A stretch of DNA of 64,000 nucleotides from Streptomyces sp. NBC_00353 (GCF_036108815.1 NZ_CP107985.1:1302001-1366000), one strand, 5' to 3'; counted from the first letter of the stretch, positions 27,353-37,153 are shown. Numbers and translations: made by a program. The notes: generated by a model not told the origin, from the sequence alone.

Positions 27353-29260
27353 GTGCAACACCGAGAAGAACTCCACGAACTGCTCGTGCGCGCCGGGCTC
27401 ACGGTCGTCGAGGACGTGCGCCCGGGAAGCCTGTTTCCGCCGGAGGCCGGCTGGCGCATCGCGCGGGGGCTCGCGGCGCCGGACGGTGCGGCCTGGGAAG
27501 CGCTCGACGCCGTGTGGTGGCGCCGTCTTGCGGATGCCGACGGCGGGTTTCTGGTGGCCGTCCTCGGGCACCGGATCGGCGGCAACGACTCCTGGTGGAC
27601 CCGCGTCCGGTACACCGGCGGCGGTGTGCCGGAGTTGAGCGGCAACCTCGGGTTCGTGGCGCTCTCCCTCGACGGACAGGTGCTGCTGGCGGAGGTGCCC
27701 GGCGCGGACGGGCCTCGGGTGACGGCCCTCGACCGACTGCCGGAGCGGCTGGAGGAGACCGCGGCGGCCGCCGGGCGCGAGACGGAGGTCGAGCGCGACG
27801 AGGTGTGGGCGGCGGTGCCCGGCCGACCCGCGTGGCCTCTGCACTGGGCGGAGGGGATCGGGTCCAATCCGGCCGCGCCGGACGAGCTGCTCATCCGGCT
27901 ATTGGATGTGGCGGAGGGCTTCCTGCACGGCTGCGACCGGCCTGCCGTCCTCGACGCCGCCGTGGCGCACCCCGATCCGCGGGTGCGGTCGAGGCCCGCC
28001 GACACCTTCCGGCCCAAGCTCACGTCCGATCAATGGGTACGCCTGGTCCGCGCCGAACCGTCGCCGAGCCGGCGCGTGCTCTGTGCCGAGCATGCCTGTG
28101 CCTGGGGCGTCGAACTCCCCGAGGACCTGTACGACGACCTCCTCGTCGGCCCGTCCCGCGCCCAGGCCGCCGAACTCCCCGGGCTCCCCGCCCACCACCT
28201 CCCCAGCCTCGCGGCCGACGCCGATCCCCGGGTGCGGGCGACTGCGTGCGCCCGGTGGGAGGACCTCGCCGCGCCGCTGCGGGAGCGGCTGCTGGCCGAC
28301 ACCGACGACGCGGTGCGTACGGCGGCGCTGCTTGCCCACCACACCGGCGTCCCGATGCCTCGCGAGGTCTTCACCGCGCTGCCTGCGCCCCGGCGAGCGC
28401 TCGAACAGTGCCGTCTCGCACCCGGGTTGGAGGCGGAGCTGGTCCGGGACGGGGACGCGGAGGTACGCCGGGCGCTGGCCGCCAACCCACGGCTCGGCGC
28501 GCACAGTGTCGCCGTCTTGGCGCAGGACCCCTACGACGACATCCGCTCGGTAGTGGCCCTGCGACCTGACCTCACCGAGGAGCAGCGTGCCGCGGTGCGC
28601 TTCGACTTCGACCCGACGTCGATGTCGCGCACTGTGCCCTGGGTCGAGAGCCTGCACGGCGACGCCGGTGCGATGCGCCGCCTGGCCGTATCGTCCCATC
28701 CGCTCATCCGCCGCAGCGTGGCCCGTGCCCGGCATCTTCCATCGGATGTCGTGGAACGTCTGGCCAGGGACGAGGATCGGACGGTCCGTCTGTTCCTCGC
28801 CGAGTCGTGCGACGACGCGCCGGCCGAGATGCTGCTGGAGGTCTGGCGCTGGTGGGACGGCAGCTTCAGTTACCCCGGCCGCCCCCGCAGCCACCCCAAC
28901 TTCCCCCGCACGGGCCTGCTGCGCTACGCCGGCGACCCCGTCGGGCGGATGCGCCGCCTGGCCCTGGACGATCCGGAGTCCACGCCTGCCGACGTCGCGC
29001 GTCTCGCCCGCGATCCCGAAGCCGAGGTACGCTGCCGCGCGGCTGAGGACCCCCGGTTGTCACCGGCCGACGCAGTGCGGCTGCTGAACGACCCGGCGGA
29101 CTACGTCCGCGGGACCGCCATACGCAATCCGCAGCTGCCGGCCCGCGTCCTTGCCGGGCTGCTGCACGACCGCGCCACGGCATGCGCGGCGGTCACCAAC
29201 CCGGCGATCCCGATCCCCGTCCTGCACCGCATCCTGGCCGCGGCAGCCGGGGCGGCCTGA
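27353..29260 (+). CDS. LRV/HEAT-like repeat protein
   Basis: A 635-residue protein. GTG 27353 is preferred (GGGGA about 12 bases upstream and the conserved-looking start VQHREELHELLVRAGLTV); the open frame extends 69 codons further up without support. From about residue 200 on it consists of short alpha-helical repeats of the leucine-rich-variant type, such as AHPDPRVRSRPA, ADADPRVRATACARWEDL, DTDDAVRTAALLAHH, RDPEAEVRCRAAEDPRL and NDPADYVRGTAIRNPQL. Such solenoids bind proteins or nucleic acid. No catalytic domain was seen. The partner and function are unknown. Confidence 0.75.
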   Translation: MQHREELHELLVRAGLTVVEDVRPGSLFPPEAGWRIARGLAAPDGAAWEALDAVWWRRLADADGGFLVAVLGHRIGGNDSWWTRVRYTGGGVPELSGNLGFVALSLDGQVLLAEVPGADGPRVTALDRLPERLEETAAAAGRETEVERDEVWAAVPGRPAWPLHWAEGIGSNPAAPDELLIRLLDVAEGFLHGCDRPAVLDAAVAHPDPRVRSRPADTFRPKLTSDQWVRLVRAEPSPSRRVLCAEHACAWGVELPEDLYDDLLVGPSRAQAAELPGLPAHHLPSLAADADPRVRATACARWEDLAAPLRERLLADTDDAVRTAALLAHHTGVPMPREVFTALPAPRRALEQCRLAPGLEAELVRDGDAEVRRALAANPRLGAHSVAVLAQDPYDDIRSVVALRPDLTEEQRAAVRFDFDPTSMSRTVPWVESLHGDAGAMRRLAVSSHPLIRRSVARARHLPSDVVERLARDEDRTVRLFLAESCDDAPAEMLLEVWRWWDGSFSYPGRPRSHPNFPRTGLLRYAGDPVGRMRRLALDDPESTPADVARLARDPEAEVRCRAAEDPRLSPADAVRLLNDPADYVRGTAIRNPQLPARVLAGLLHDRATACAAVTNPAIPIPVLHRILAAAAGAA

Positions 29261-29330
29261 CGCTGAACTCCGGCACACCCCAGGTGCGTGCTGCCGAGGG
29301 TCTCGACCAGGCCTACGACAGTTGTCTCGC

Positions 29331-29357
29331 CGGGACGACAGTTAGCGTGACGAGTCA
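29331..29357 (-). repeat. right member of inverted repeat flanking LRV gene
   Basis: Reverse complement reads TGTGACTCGTCACGCTAACT. Immediately outside it, TTACGGGACAGCCCTT (29364-29379) is the near-complement of the IS5 left end at 25859. Confidence 0.55.
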
Positions 29358-29613
29358 CATTACGGGACAGCCCTTGGAAGGTAGGACACCTCAGGGCCCT
29401 AACGCGTCAAGTCCTCGTCGGTGAGTGCACGGTTTCCCCAGCGATTCCAGAGCGTGTGATGCCATTCGCCGGCATCGGTGCCGGAAGGCGTCACCGGCGG
29501 CACTGGCGCCGCAGGTCAGGCAGCAGCCCTCTCCGTCGCCAAGGGCGGTGTGGGGAAGGCGGCCAGCTCGTCGAACCGTTCGCCGTGTTGAAGGCAGTGG
29601 TAAAGCTGGCCGA

Positions 29614-29763
29614 TCATGCGGCCCGCAGGACCATGGTGCGGGCCAGTTCGTTCTTGGTCGCGAATCGGCAGTGTTGGGGGATGCGGGCAGCGCGGCAGCG
29701 TTCGGGGTCGTCGGTCCAGGATTTGGACAGGTAGAGCTCGCAGTCGACCAGAGCGTGACCGCG
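29614..29763 (-). pseudogene. IS701-family transposase relic
   Basis: The minus frame reads RGHALVDCELYLSKSWTDDP then ERCRAARIPQHCRFATKNEL, matching the central part of the IS701 transposases at 34.5-37 kb. Both ends are missing. Confidence 0.75.
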
Positions 29764-30096
29764 GGTGACGGGCACCGCCGTCGACGACGACGGCCTTTCA
29801 CCGCTGTGGCCCACGTCAAGCTTTCGCGTGATCAGGCGGTCGCCACGATCCTGGACAGCGAGGCACTGCGCAGCGTCGACCTTGGGCCAGGCCGGCATAC
29901 CCACAGATCACGAATCGCGAAAGCGGACTGCCTGACCCACGGTTCGGACGTACGTTCCGCACGCGTGCTGTCGCGAACGGTCCCAGCTCTCCCTGAACAG
30001 CGGCCGCAGCAGGCCCGAACACTCCGCAGCTGGACCACGCTCGTCAGCCCAGACCAGTCCGACGAACTGGCCACCTCTCGCGCGGTGTCACAGCCC

Positions 30097-30313
30097 CTAT
30101 GACGGGGGGCATGACTGCATGGTTATGACCAGGTGAAACACCTCGCGGGCGGCGTAGCGTTTTGAGGAAGCGGACGATTTCGCGTCGGGTCTTGCCCTGC
30201 TTGAGTCGGCCTTTGCAGTACTCCTGGGTGCGTGGATCGCAGCGCAGGCGGGTCTGCACGATCCGGTGCAGGACGGCGTTTGCCTGCCGGTCACCAGCAC
30301 GGTTGAGGCGACG
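30097..30313 (-). pseudogene. IS110-family transposase C-terminal relic
   Basis: Reads RRLNRAGDRQANAVLHRIV then RREIVRFLK, matching the C-terminus of the intact IS110 transposase at 39.2 kb (RRRLNRGGNRQANAALYRVV). A frameshift follows FLK; the continuation KRYAAREVFH is in another frame. Confidence 0.75.
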
Positions 30314-30328
30314 GTACTGCCGACTTCC

Positions 30329-30480
30329 CGAGGAAAGCGCGACATCCACCGTTCCGTCCAAGCACTCGCACGCGACATCCGGGCCTGGGTCGCAGACTGG
30401 AACGACCACCCACGACCCCTCGCCTGGACCTGGATCGCCGACGAGATCCTCGACAAGGTCGCCACCTATTCAACGAATCT
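30329..30480 (+). pseudogene. IS630-family transposase C-terminal relic
   Basis: Reads IHRSVQALARDIRAWVADWN then WIADEILDKVATY, matching the end of the IS630 transposase at 38.9 kb (VHRSVQALEKDIRNWIAAWN). It ends close before the metallophosphoesterase. Confidence 0.75.
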
Positions 30481-30549
30481 CCGACTCAGGTCACTAGGAC
30501 GAACGGGTACAGTGCGCGCCGGCAGTCTGGTTACTTGAGGAGGGGAAGC

Positions 30550-31770
30550 GTGACCGACACCAGCGAAGCCCGATCCGCGGACGATGCAGCTCATGCGAGC
30601 CAGCAGAGTCGACTGCGCCGCCTGATGCGCTACATCCCTATGATCGCCCCCGTCCTGCTGTGGACTGTGCCCTGCTGGGTGCTGCTGCACGCCGGCCAGC
30701 ACTGGCCGCTCCCCGTGTCGTTGGGCGGCACCGCCCTGTTCGTCCTCGGTCTGGTCGCTATGCCGCTCGCGATGGTGCGCGGCCACGGCCGGCGGCAGCA
30801 GGACTGGGCGGCGATCGTCGGAGACACCCTCCTTGGGGCCAGCTGGGTACTGTTCACCTGGTCCGTCCTGCTCGGCGTCCTGCTGCGCCTCGCCCTGACC
30901 GTGGTCGGCGTAGGCAACGGGCAGAACCGGGCCCGGATCGTCAGTTGGGTGGTCCTCGGCGTAGCCGCCGGGCTGCTCGCCTGGGGGTACGCCGAGGCCC
31001 GCCGGGTGCCACGGGTGCGCCAGCTCGACGTACAAATCCCGCGGCTGGGAGCCGGATTGGACGGCACCCGCGTCGTCCTCATCACTGACACCCACTACGG
31101 CCCGCTCGACCGCGCCCGCTGGTCGGCGCGGGTCTGCGCGAAGGTCAACACCCTGGAGGCCGACCTGGTCTGCCACACCGGAGACATCGCGGACGGCACG
31201 GCCCAACGCCGCCGCGCCCAGGCCGCTCCGCTCGGCACCGTGCGAGCCACCCGGGCCCGGGTCTACGTCACCGGAAACCACGAGTACTACAGCGAGGCCC
31301 AGGGCTGGGTCGATCTGATGGACGAGCTGGGTTGGGAGCCGCTGCGCAACCGTCATTTGCTGCTCGAACGCGGCGGCGACACCCTCGTGGTCGCCGGCGT
31401 GGATGACGTCACCGCCGAGTCCTCCGGCCTGGCCGGCCACCGCGCCCACCTCGCCGGCGCCCTGAACGGCGCCGACCCCGACCTGCCCGTCCTGCTCTTG
31501 GCCCACCAGCCCAAGTTCATCGACCGGGCCGCAGCAGGCGGCATCGACCTCCAACTCTCGGGCCACACCCACGGCGGCCAGATCTGGCCCTTCCACCACC
31601 TCGTCCGCATCGACCAGCCCGCCCTCGCCGGCCTCAGCCGCCACGGCACCCGCACCCTCCTCTACACCAGCCGCGGCACCGGTTTCTGGGGCCCGCCGTT
31701 CCGCGTCTTCGCCCCCAGCGAGATCACCCTGCTCGTACTCCGCTCCCCGCACCTGCCCACCTCGCCGTAG
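30550..31770 (+). CDS. membrane metallophosphoesterase
   Basis: A 406-residue protein; GTG 30550 follows GAGGAGGGGAAG. Four N-terminal helices (about residues 28-155) anchor a calcineurin-type phosphoesterase. The metal motifs are ITDTHYG (D-x-H), HTGDIADG (GD), VTGNHEYY (GNH[DE]), LLAHQPK (H) and SGHTHGGQ (GHxH). This is the YkuE/YaeI-like group; substrates reported in the family include lipid or nucleotide phosphates. It is preceded by IS debris, so it may be expressed from a new promoter. Confidence 0.9.
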   Translation: MTDTSEARSADDAAHASQQSRLRRLMRYIPMIAPVLLWTVPCWVLLHAGQHWPLPVSLGGTALFVLGLVAMPLAMVRGHGRRQQDWAAIVGDTLLGASWVLFTWSVLLGVLLRLALTVVGVGNGQNRARIVSWVVLGVAAGLLAWGYAEARRVPRVRQLDVQIPRLGAGLDGTRVVLITDTHYGPLDRARWSARVCAKVNTLEADLVCHTGDIADGTAQRRRAQAAPLGTVRATRARVYVTGNHEYYSEAQGWVDLMDELGWEPLRNRHLLLERGGDTLVVAGVDDVTAESSGLAGHRAHLAGALNGADPDLPVLLLAHQPKFIDRAAAGGIDLQLSGHTHGGQIWPFHHLVRIDQPALAGLSRHGTRTLLYTSRGTGFWGPPFRVFAPSEITLLVLRSPHLPTSP

Positions 31771-32119
31771 CACTGGGCGGCCCAACACATTCGCTTGGAA
31801 CTGTCCACGAGCTAAGCAGTGCGGCATCGACAGATGACCCGGCTCGTCTGGCAGAGGGCAAGATCCGGACCATTCCCGGGCCGACGGCTCCAACGAGCCA
31901 CACGTGGCCATATTTTACGTAGGTCAGCGACGCGTGACGCCGGTAACGAGCACCATGAGGTGGCCTTCAATCGGCAAAGAGAGCTCTCTTGAACACCACG
32001 CCCGCACATCCCGCTACACACATCAGTCGCCGAAGTAGCAGCGGGGCCCAACGCGTTGCGGGAGGCTCCGCGTCTGCGCCTACCGGACGCGACATCGAGT
32101 GGCTCACAGAGCTCCACGT

Positions 32120-32310
32120 CATGCCCCGCCCCTGGGGGGTCCTGAGGATCAGGGGATCGTTCACGGTGCAGGCCCCTGCCTTCCACCGTCACCGCCCGCC
32201 GGGCCCTCGGGCCGGGCTGCGTACGACGGCCGGCAAGCCAGACGCCCATCGCCCGGTTGAGTGCATCGGCATCGAGTCGGGCCAGGGTGCGGCGCATGAC
32301 CGTCTCGCAC
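32120..32310 (-). pseudogene. ISAs1-family transposase relic
   Basis: Minus frame: CETVMRRTLARLDADALNRA then GVWLAGRR and RRAVTVEGRGL, matching the start of ISAs1-type transposases (PSExTxRRTLxRLDADALDxAxGAWLA then RRAVAVDGK). The catalytic Asp of VDGK is replaced and the frame is broken afterwards. The rest of 31771-32398 has nothing I can name. Confidence 0.6.
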
Positions 32311-32398
32311 GGCACCGGCCGGGTGCTGGTCAGCGGGCAGTGGCGTACGCCGCTACCCGGGCGGGCGGGAGCGGGACCACTCGCTTCGGAGTGCCTGA

Positions 32399-32821
32399 TC
32401 AGAGGGTGAAGAAGGGCTGGTGTGTGCCCGTCTCGGCGTACTGCTTGAGCCGGTACATCAGCTGGCCCCAGGTTTCGGCCGTGGACGGAAAGTCGGAGTC
32501 GTCGACGGCGAAACCAGCGTGCCGCAAGTCCACCCGCGTGCCGGTCCCGTCGGGGGCGTCGGTCAGCTGCCAGGTGATGACGGTCCCGGACCAGTGCGGA
32601 GGGAAGGCGCCGATCGACGTCCACAAGATCTCTTCCTTGTCCGCTCGGTCCCGTCGGAGCCGGAAGGGCTCGGGAATCTGCGGGAAGTCGAACAGGAGAA
32701 TCTCGCCGTCGCGGTCGACTCCGGTGGTCCACCAGCCGGTGAGGCCGTCGTGGGTGTTCAGCGCCTCGTAGACCTTGGTGCGGTCGGCGTCGATTTCGGT
32801 CCGGAAGGTGATCTCGGACAT
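32399..32821 (-). CDS. SRPBCC (AHSA1-like) domain protein
   Basis: A 140-residue single-domain protein, ATG 32821 with CAGGAG about 8 bases upstream. It reads ITFRTEIDADRTKVYEALNT, GLTGWWTTGVDRDG, and ends LKQYAETGTHQPFFTL, typical for the family. It lies directly downstream of a related pseudogene on the same strand and opposite a second ArsR/SRPBCC operon. Confidence 0.85.
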   Translation of the reverse strand: MSEITFRTEIDADRTKVYEALNTHDGLTGWWTTGVDRDGEILLFDFPQIPEPFRLRRDRADKEEILWTSIGAFPPHWSGTVITWQLTDAPDGTGTRVDLRHAGFAVDDSDFPSTAETWGQLMYRLKQYAETGTHQPFFTL

Positions 32822-32873
32822 TACTGCTCCTGGGGGGTAGGGGGAATGGAGGGATGGGGGGCGGGGGCGGGGC

Positions 32874-33303
32874 TCAGAAGGTGAAGTACGGGACCGGGAT
32901 GCCGGTCTCCGCGTACTCCTTCAGGCGGGCGAACATGCCGGCCCAACCCATCGTGACCTCGCGGAACATGTCGTCGATCTCGGCGAACCCGGAGTGGTCG
33001 AACCGGACCACCGTGCCGCCCTCGGGATGGGCCTCCAGGGCATAGACGATCTCAGTGCCGATCCACTGCGGCGGCCCGCGACCACAGTCTGCGCCAGGCA
33101 CTTGCCGGCCGCAGCCTCGTCGATGCGGAAGTCCCAGGTCATCGGGGCGCCGGTGAACGACAGCCGGTGCAGAGCGCCGATGCCCTCACCGATCTCAGCA
33201 CCGGTGGTGCACCAGCCGGCGACGCCTTCGGTGGTGGAGATCGCGCGAGGTACACGGTCTCCGGGTCGGCGGCGATACGGATCTGCAGTGCGATGTCAGC
33301 TAT
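32874..33303 (-). pseudogene. SRPBCC domain protein with two frameshifts
   Basis: The three pieces IADIALQIRIAADPETVY, STTEGVAGWCTTGAEIG...LAQTVVAG and PPQWIGTEIVYALEAHPEGG...GIPVPYFTF together make one SRPBCC protein but lie in different frames, with breaks at about 33255 and 33085. The expected start is ATA at 33301-33303, 11 bases after AAGGA, which suggests an ATG mutated to ATA. Confidence 0.75.
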
Positions 33304-33406
33304 GGGGAGTCCTTCTCGTCGGGGACCCGACTGAGTACCGAACCCTTCGCTTTAGCTCACACTGAAATGACTTTCGGCGACTTGGCAAATTGCAGTGGGC
33401 GCTAAA

Positions 33407-33739
33407 ATGATCGACATGGATGCGGTGAGGGCTGTCGCCGAGCCCGGGCGTCGCGAGATTCTGCGGCTGGTCTGGGACTCGGAGCTGTCGGCGGACGAAA
33501 TCGCCGAGCGTTTCGACGTCACCTTCGGCGCGGTCTCGCAGCACCTCAAGGTGCTCAGGGAGTCCGGCCTGGTTACGCTGCGCCAGGACGGCAGGAGGCG
33601 GTTCTACCGGGCCGACCGCGAGGCCATGGGCCCGCTGGCCGACTTCCTGCAGTCCATGTGGGCCACCAAACTCGACACCCTCGCCGTCCTCGCGGAAGCG
33701 GCCGAGCGCAGCGAGAAGTCCGAAGGGATCGCACAGTGA
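33407..33739 (+). CDS. ArsR-family regulator
   Basis: A 110-residue winged-helix protein, ATG 33407 (an in-frame GTG is at 33395). Helices: MDAVRAVAEPGRREILRLVW and TFGAVSQHLKVLRESGLVTLR. No metal-binding Cys. Divergent from the SRPBCC genes on the left and coupled to the next gene by GTGA, so it likely controls both sides. Confidence 0.88.
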   Translation: MIDMDAVRAVAEPGRREILRLVWDSELSADEIAERFDVTFGAVSQHLKVLRESGLVTLRQDGRRRFYRADREAMGPLADFLQSMWATKLDTLAVLAEAAERSEKSEGIAQ

Positions 33740-34173
33740 GTACAGAAGTAGTGACACTGGAGCGGCACATCGCCGCCCGCCCCGAGACGGTGTTCTCCTT
33801 CTTCACCGAACGCGACAAGTGGCTCGCATGGATGGGCAAGGACGGCGAGTTCACTTTCGAGCCCGGCGGCGCCTACCGGACCAACGTCACCGGCGACAAC
33901 ATCGCCCAGGGCCAGTTCGTTGAGATCGACCCACCCAAACGGATCGTCTTCACATGGGGCTGGGCCGAGGGCGACATGCCTGTACCTCCCGGCTCCAGCA
34001 CTGTGGAGATCACCCTCGAACCGGTCGACGAGGGCACCCTGCTGCGCCTCGCGCACCACGGCCTCCCCTCCCCCGAGGCATGCGCCGCCCACGCGGAGGG
34101 CTGGACCCACTACATCCGCCGCCTGGTGATCTGGGCAGAGGGCGGCGATCCCGGCCCCGACGACTGGATGTGA
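33736..34173 (+). CDS. SRPBCC (AHSA1-like) domain protein
   Basis: A 145-residue protein starting at GTG 33736 inside the stop of the regulator. It shows ERHIAARPETVFSFFTERDK, EPGGAYRTNV and HHGLPSPEACAAHAEGWTHY, as in the family. Function of the cavity is unknown. Just after the stop the first IS701 element begins. Confidence 0.88.
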   Translation: MSTEVVTLERHIAARPETVFSFFTERDKWLAWMGKDGEFTFEPGGAYRTNVTGDNIAQGQFVEIDPPKRIVFTWGWAEGDMPVPPGSSTVEITLEPVDEGTLLRLAHHGLPSPEACAAHAEGWTHYIRRLVIWAEGGDPGPDDWM

Positions 34174-34189
34174 CGCACCACTCAACTAG

Positions 34190-35749
34190 TACTCCAGCCG
34201 GACTTCTCCATTACCGCTGGTCAACGGCTTGAGTGTGGGGAGTGTAGCGGGGTGGGTTTGGGTGTGGGGCGGTCTTGGCGGACCGTCCCGCGAACGGGTA
34301 GCCGCGCCGCATGTAGTGGCAGTGTCGGGCGCGTGCTTGGTGGCGGCGTCTCCAGTGCGACCAGCTCATTGCGTGATCGCGTGGTGCAGGGCGGCGGGGT
34401 TCAACTGCCAGCCGACGACGGATCTCTGCCGGGGTGAGGTCCACGAGGTCGGGTGTGTCGGCCGCGTCACCCCTTTTCGCGTTCCTGAACGGCCATCGCC
34501 GCGAGGAAGATGTGCGCGATCATGACGAGTGTGATGTGCCGGTACCAGCCGACGTAGCGGCGGACTACGTACTGGTCCAGGCCGCATTCGTTCTTCGCGC
34601 TCTGGAAGCATTCCTCGATCTTCCAGCGGCAGCCCGCGATGCGAGCCAGGTCGGCGACGGTGGCGTCCAGCGGGGCACTGGCCAGGTAGTAGGCCACCTC
34701 GTCGGGCCTGGCGATGCTGCGGCGGGCGAGCATCCAGCGTTGCCGAGTGGGCTCGTCGCCGTCGAACTCCCAGACGGCGGGCAGCCGGGCCGCCGCCCAG
34801 TCGTAGAGCCGTGGTCCCTTGGCGCCGTTGCCGCAGGACAGGCGTTGCCATGCCTCGGGCGGGGCCTGGCCGATGAGGTAGTCGATGCGGGGGCCGTGCA
34901 CCTGCTGCGACTTGGGGACCGCGACGACGTAGGACAGACCGGCGTCTTCCAGGAAACGGCGGAAGCGGGAGTCCTGGCCGTAGGCGGAATCTGCGGTGAC
35001 CCAGGAGAAGGCAAGCGGGGAGTGAAGGGCCCGCAGGATCGGATCATGGCGCGGGCGAGGTCGTTCTTGGTGGTGAAGTCACGCTCGTTGGGGATCCTGG
35101 CCGCTCGGCAGCGCTCCCGGTCTTCGGCCCAGGACTTGGGCAGATAGAGCTCGCTGTCGACCAGGGCGTGCACGCGTGTGGTGGCGTAGGCGGCGAAGAC
35201 ACCGATCTGGCAGTTCTCGGTCCGGCCCGCGGTCCCGGAATATTGCCGTTGCACCCCGGCCGAGGTGGTGCCCTTCTTGACTAAGCCGGTGTCGTCGATG
35301 ATCAACACACCCTCTGATGTGCCAAGTTGCTCGGCTGCATAAGACTGCAGGTCATCGCGGAGACGGTCGGTGTCCCAGCGGCTGTGGGACAGCAAGTGCT
35401 GGAGTCCGTCCGGGGTGGCATGGCCGGCGTACTCAGCAAGCTGCCAGCCGTTCTTGCGGCCTACCGGGCCCAGCAGCCCGCGCACGTAATCCCGCATCCA
35501 GCGTCGTGGTTCGATCCGGGCGAAGCAGGCTCCGGCCCGCAGGAATAGATTCTCGAGTTCATGGTCCCAGGCACTCGTGGGCACATCATTGATCACGACT
35601 ATGAACTGCTCGGCCACTGTCACTACATGCGGTGCGGCTACCCGTTCGCGGGACGGTCCGCCAAGACCGCCCCACACCCAAACCCACCCCGCTACAATCC
35701 CCACACTCAAGCCGTTGACCAGCGGTAATGGAGAAGTCCGGCTGGAGTA
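34190..35749 (-). mobile_element. IS701-family element A with 135-bp inverted repeats
   Basis: The ends 34190-34324 and 35615-35749 are inverted repeats of 135 bp with only a few mismatches, starting TACTCCAGCCGGACTTCTCC. The element is flanked on both sides by CTAG (34186-34189 and 35750-35753), a 4-bp target duplication as expected for IS701. Confidence 0.9.
34467..35623 (-). pseudogene. IS701 transposase of element A, frameshifted
   Basis: The N-terminal part (from GTG 35623, including LIIDDTGLVKKG with the first catalytic Asp and RQYSGTAGRTENCQIGVF) runs to ARAMIR. There one base is missing near 35041, and the rest (ALHSPLAFSWVTADSAYG, then RRSIARPDEVAYYL and CRWKIEECFQSAKNECGLD with the Glu) continues in another frame. 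A further basic C-terminal tail (WSHWRRRHQARARHCHY) lies in a third frame near 34330-34440. Confidence 0.85.
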
Positions 35750-35753
35750 CTAG

Positions 35754-37153
35754 TACTGCAACGGTGTTTTGCGTGACGGTTGGGCAGATCACTCGTTGGT
35801 GTTGCTATGGGTGGGGACCTTACTGATGCGCGGGTGTGGGCGGGCGAACTAAGCGCGGTGCACGAGCGGTTCGTGCACCGGTTTGCCCGAACGGAGCCGC
35901 GGAAGTCGGCACTGGCCTATATGCGGGGACTGATCGCTCCGCTGGAGCGGAAGAACGGCTGGACACTGGCGGAACAGGCCGGTCATACCGGGCCGGACCG
36001 TATCCAACGGCTGTTGAACCGGATCGACTGGGATCCCGACGAGGTACTGGACGATGTGCGTGACTACGTCGTTGAGCACCTCGGAGACCCCGAGGCCGTG
36101 CTCATCGTGGATGACACGGGCTTCCTGAAGAAGGGAACCCGGTCGGCCGGTGTCCAGCGCCAGTACTCGGGCACCGCGGGCCGGACGGAGAACTGCCAGG
36201 TCGGTGTCTTTCTCGCCTACGCTGCCGAGCGGGGTCGGACGTTGATCAACCGCCGGCTGTATCTGCCCACGTCGTGGACGGACGACCGCGAGCGCTGCCG
36301 CCCGGCCGGCATCACCGATGAGACCGCCTTCGCGACCAAGGTGGTCATGGCCAAGGCGATGGTCCGCAAAGCGATCGCAGACCGGATCCCGTTCCGTTGG
36401 GTGACCGCGGACGCGGCCTATGGTTTCAGCAAGGGCTGGCGGCACGAGCTGGAGGAGGCGGATGTCTTCCACGTCATGGCCACCACCCGGCATGACACTG
36501 TGGTGACCCGCTGGGCCCTCGACCATCCCGTCCACGACCTCTTTCCCGCTCTGCCACGGCAGAAATGGAAACGACCCTCCTGTGGGAGGGGTGCCCATGG
36601 GCCGCGGGTTTTTGACTGGACACGAGTCGAGGTGAGGCCCTGGCACCGAGAGGACCGCCGTCACTGGGTGATCGCTCGCCGCAGCGTCAGCCGTCCCGAC
36701 GAGATCTCCTACTACATCGCCTACTGCCCCGCGGACACCACGCTCGATCAGCTGATCCACTTCGCTGGCAGCCGCTGGGCTGTCGAGGAATGTTTCCAGA
36801 CAGCGAAACAGGAGTGCGGCCTGGACGACTACCAAGTCCGCCGCTACCCCGGCTGGCACCGCCACATCACTCTGGCCATGGCCGCCCACGCCTGTCTGAC
36901 CGTCCTGCGAGCCCGCGCACTCGCCACAGACAAAGCAGAAACGGATCCTCCCAGCTCATCCACCTCAGCCTCGCCGAAATCAGACGCCTGATCACCCGCC
37001 TCAACGACCGTACTCCCACCCCAATCAACCACATCCTGCACTGGTCACACTGGCGCCGCCGACGGCAACAACAAGCCCGCATCAGTCACTACAAACGACG
37101 CGGACACAGCCCATAGAAACTGGCCACCCATCAGCACAAACACCGTTGCAGTA
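35754..37153 (+). mobile_element. IS701-family element B
   Basis: Ends TACTGCAACGGTGTTT (35754) and AAACACCGTTGCAGTA (to 37153) are inverted repeats. The left flank is the CTAG also bordering element A; the right flank is CCAG. The two elements abut with one shared CTAG. Confidence 0.88.
35807..36991 (+). CDS. IS701-family transposase of element B
   Basis: A 394-residue protein (ATG 35807; in-frame starts exist upstream). DDE residues are in LIVDDTGFLKKG, VTADAAYG and WAVEECFQTAKQECGLDDY. The usual basic C-terminal tail (LAEIRRLITRLND then WSHWRRRRQQQ) is found downstream in the minus-one frame up to 37116, so this frame probably lost its natural end by an indel near 36945. Catalytic core is complete. 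Confidence 0.85.
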   Translation: MGGDLTDARVWAGELSAVHERFVHRFARTEPRKSALAYMRGLIAPLERKNGWTLAEQAGHTGPDRIQRLLNRIDWDPDEVLDDVRDYVVEHLGDPEAVLIVDDTGFLKKGTRSAGVQRQYSGTAGRTENCQVGVFLAYAAERGRTLINRRLYLPTSWTDDRERCRPAGITDETAFATKVVMAKAMVRKAIADRIPFRWVTADAAYGFSKGWRHELEEADVFHVMATTRHDTVVTRWALDHPVHDLFPALPRQKWKRPSCGRGAHGPRVFDWTRVEVRPWHREDRRHWVIARRSVSRPDEISYYIAYCPADTTLDQLIHFAGSRWAVEECFQTAKQECGLDDYQVRRYPGWHRHITLAMAAHACLTVLRARALATDKAETDPPSSSTSASPKSDA

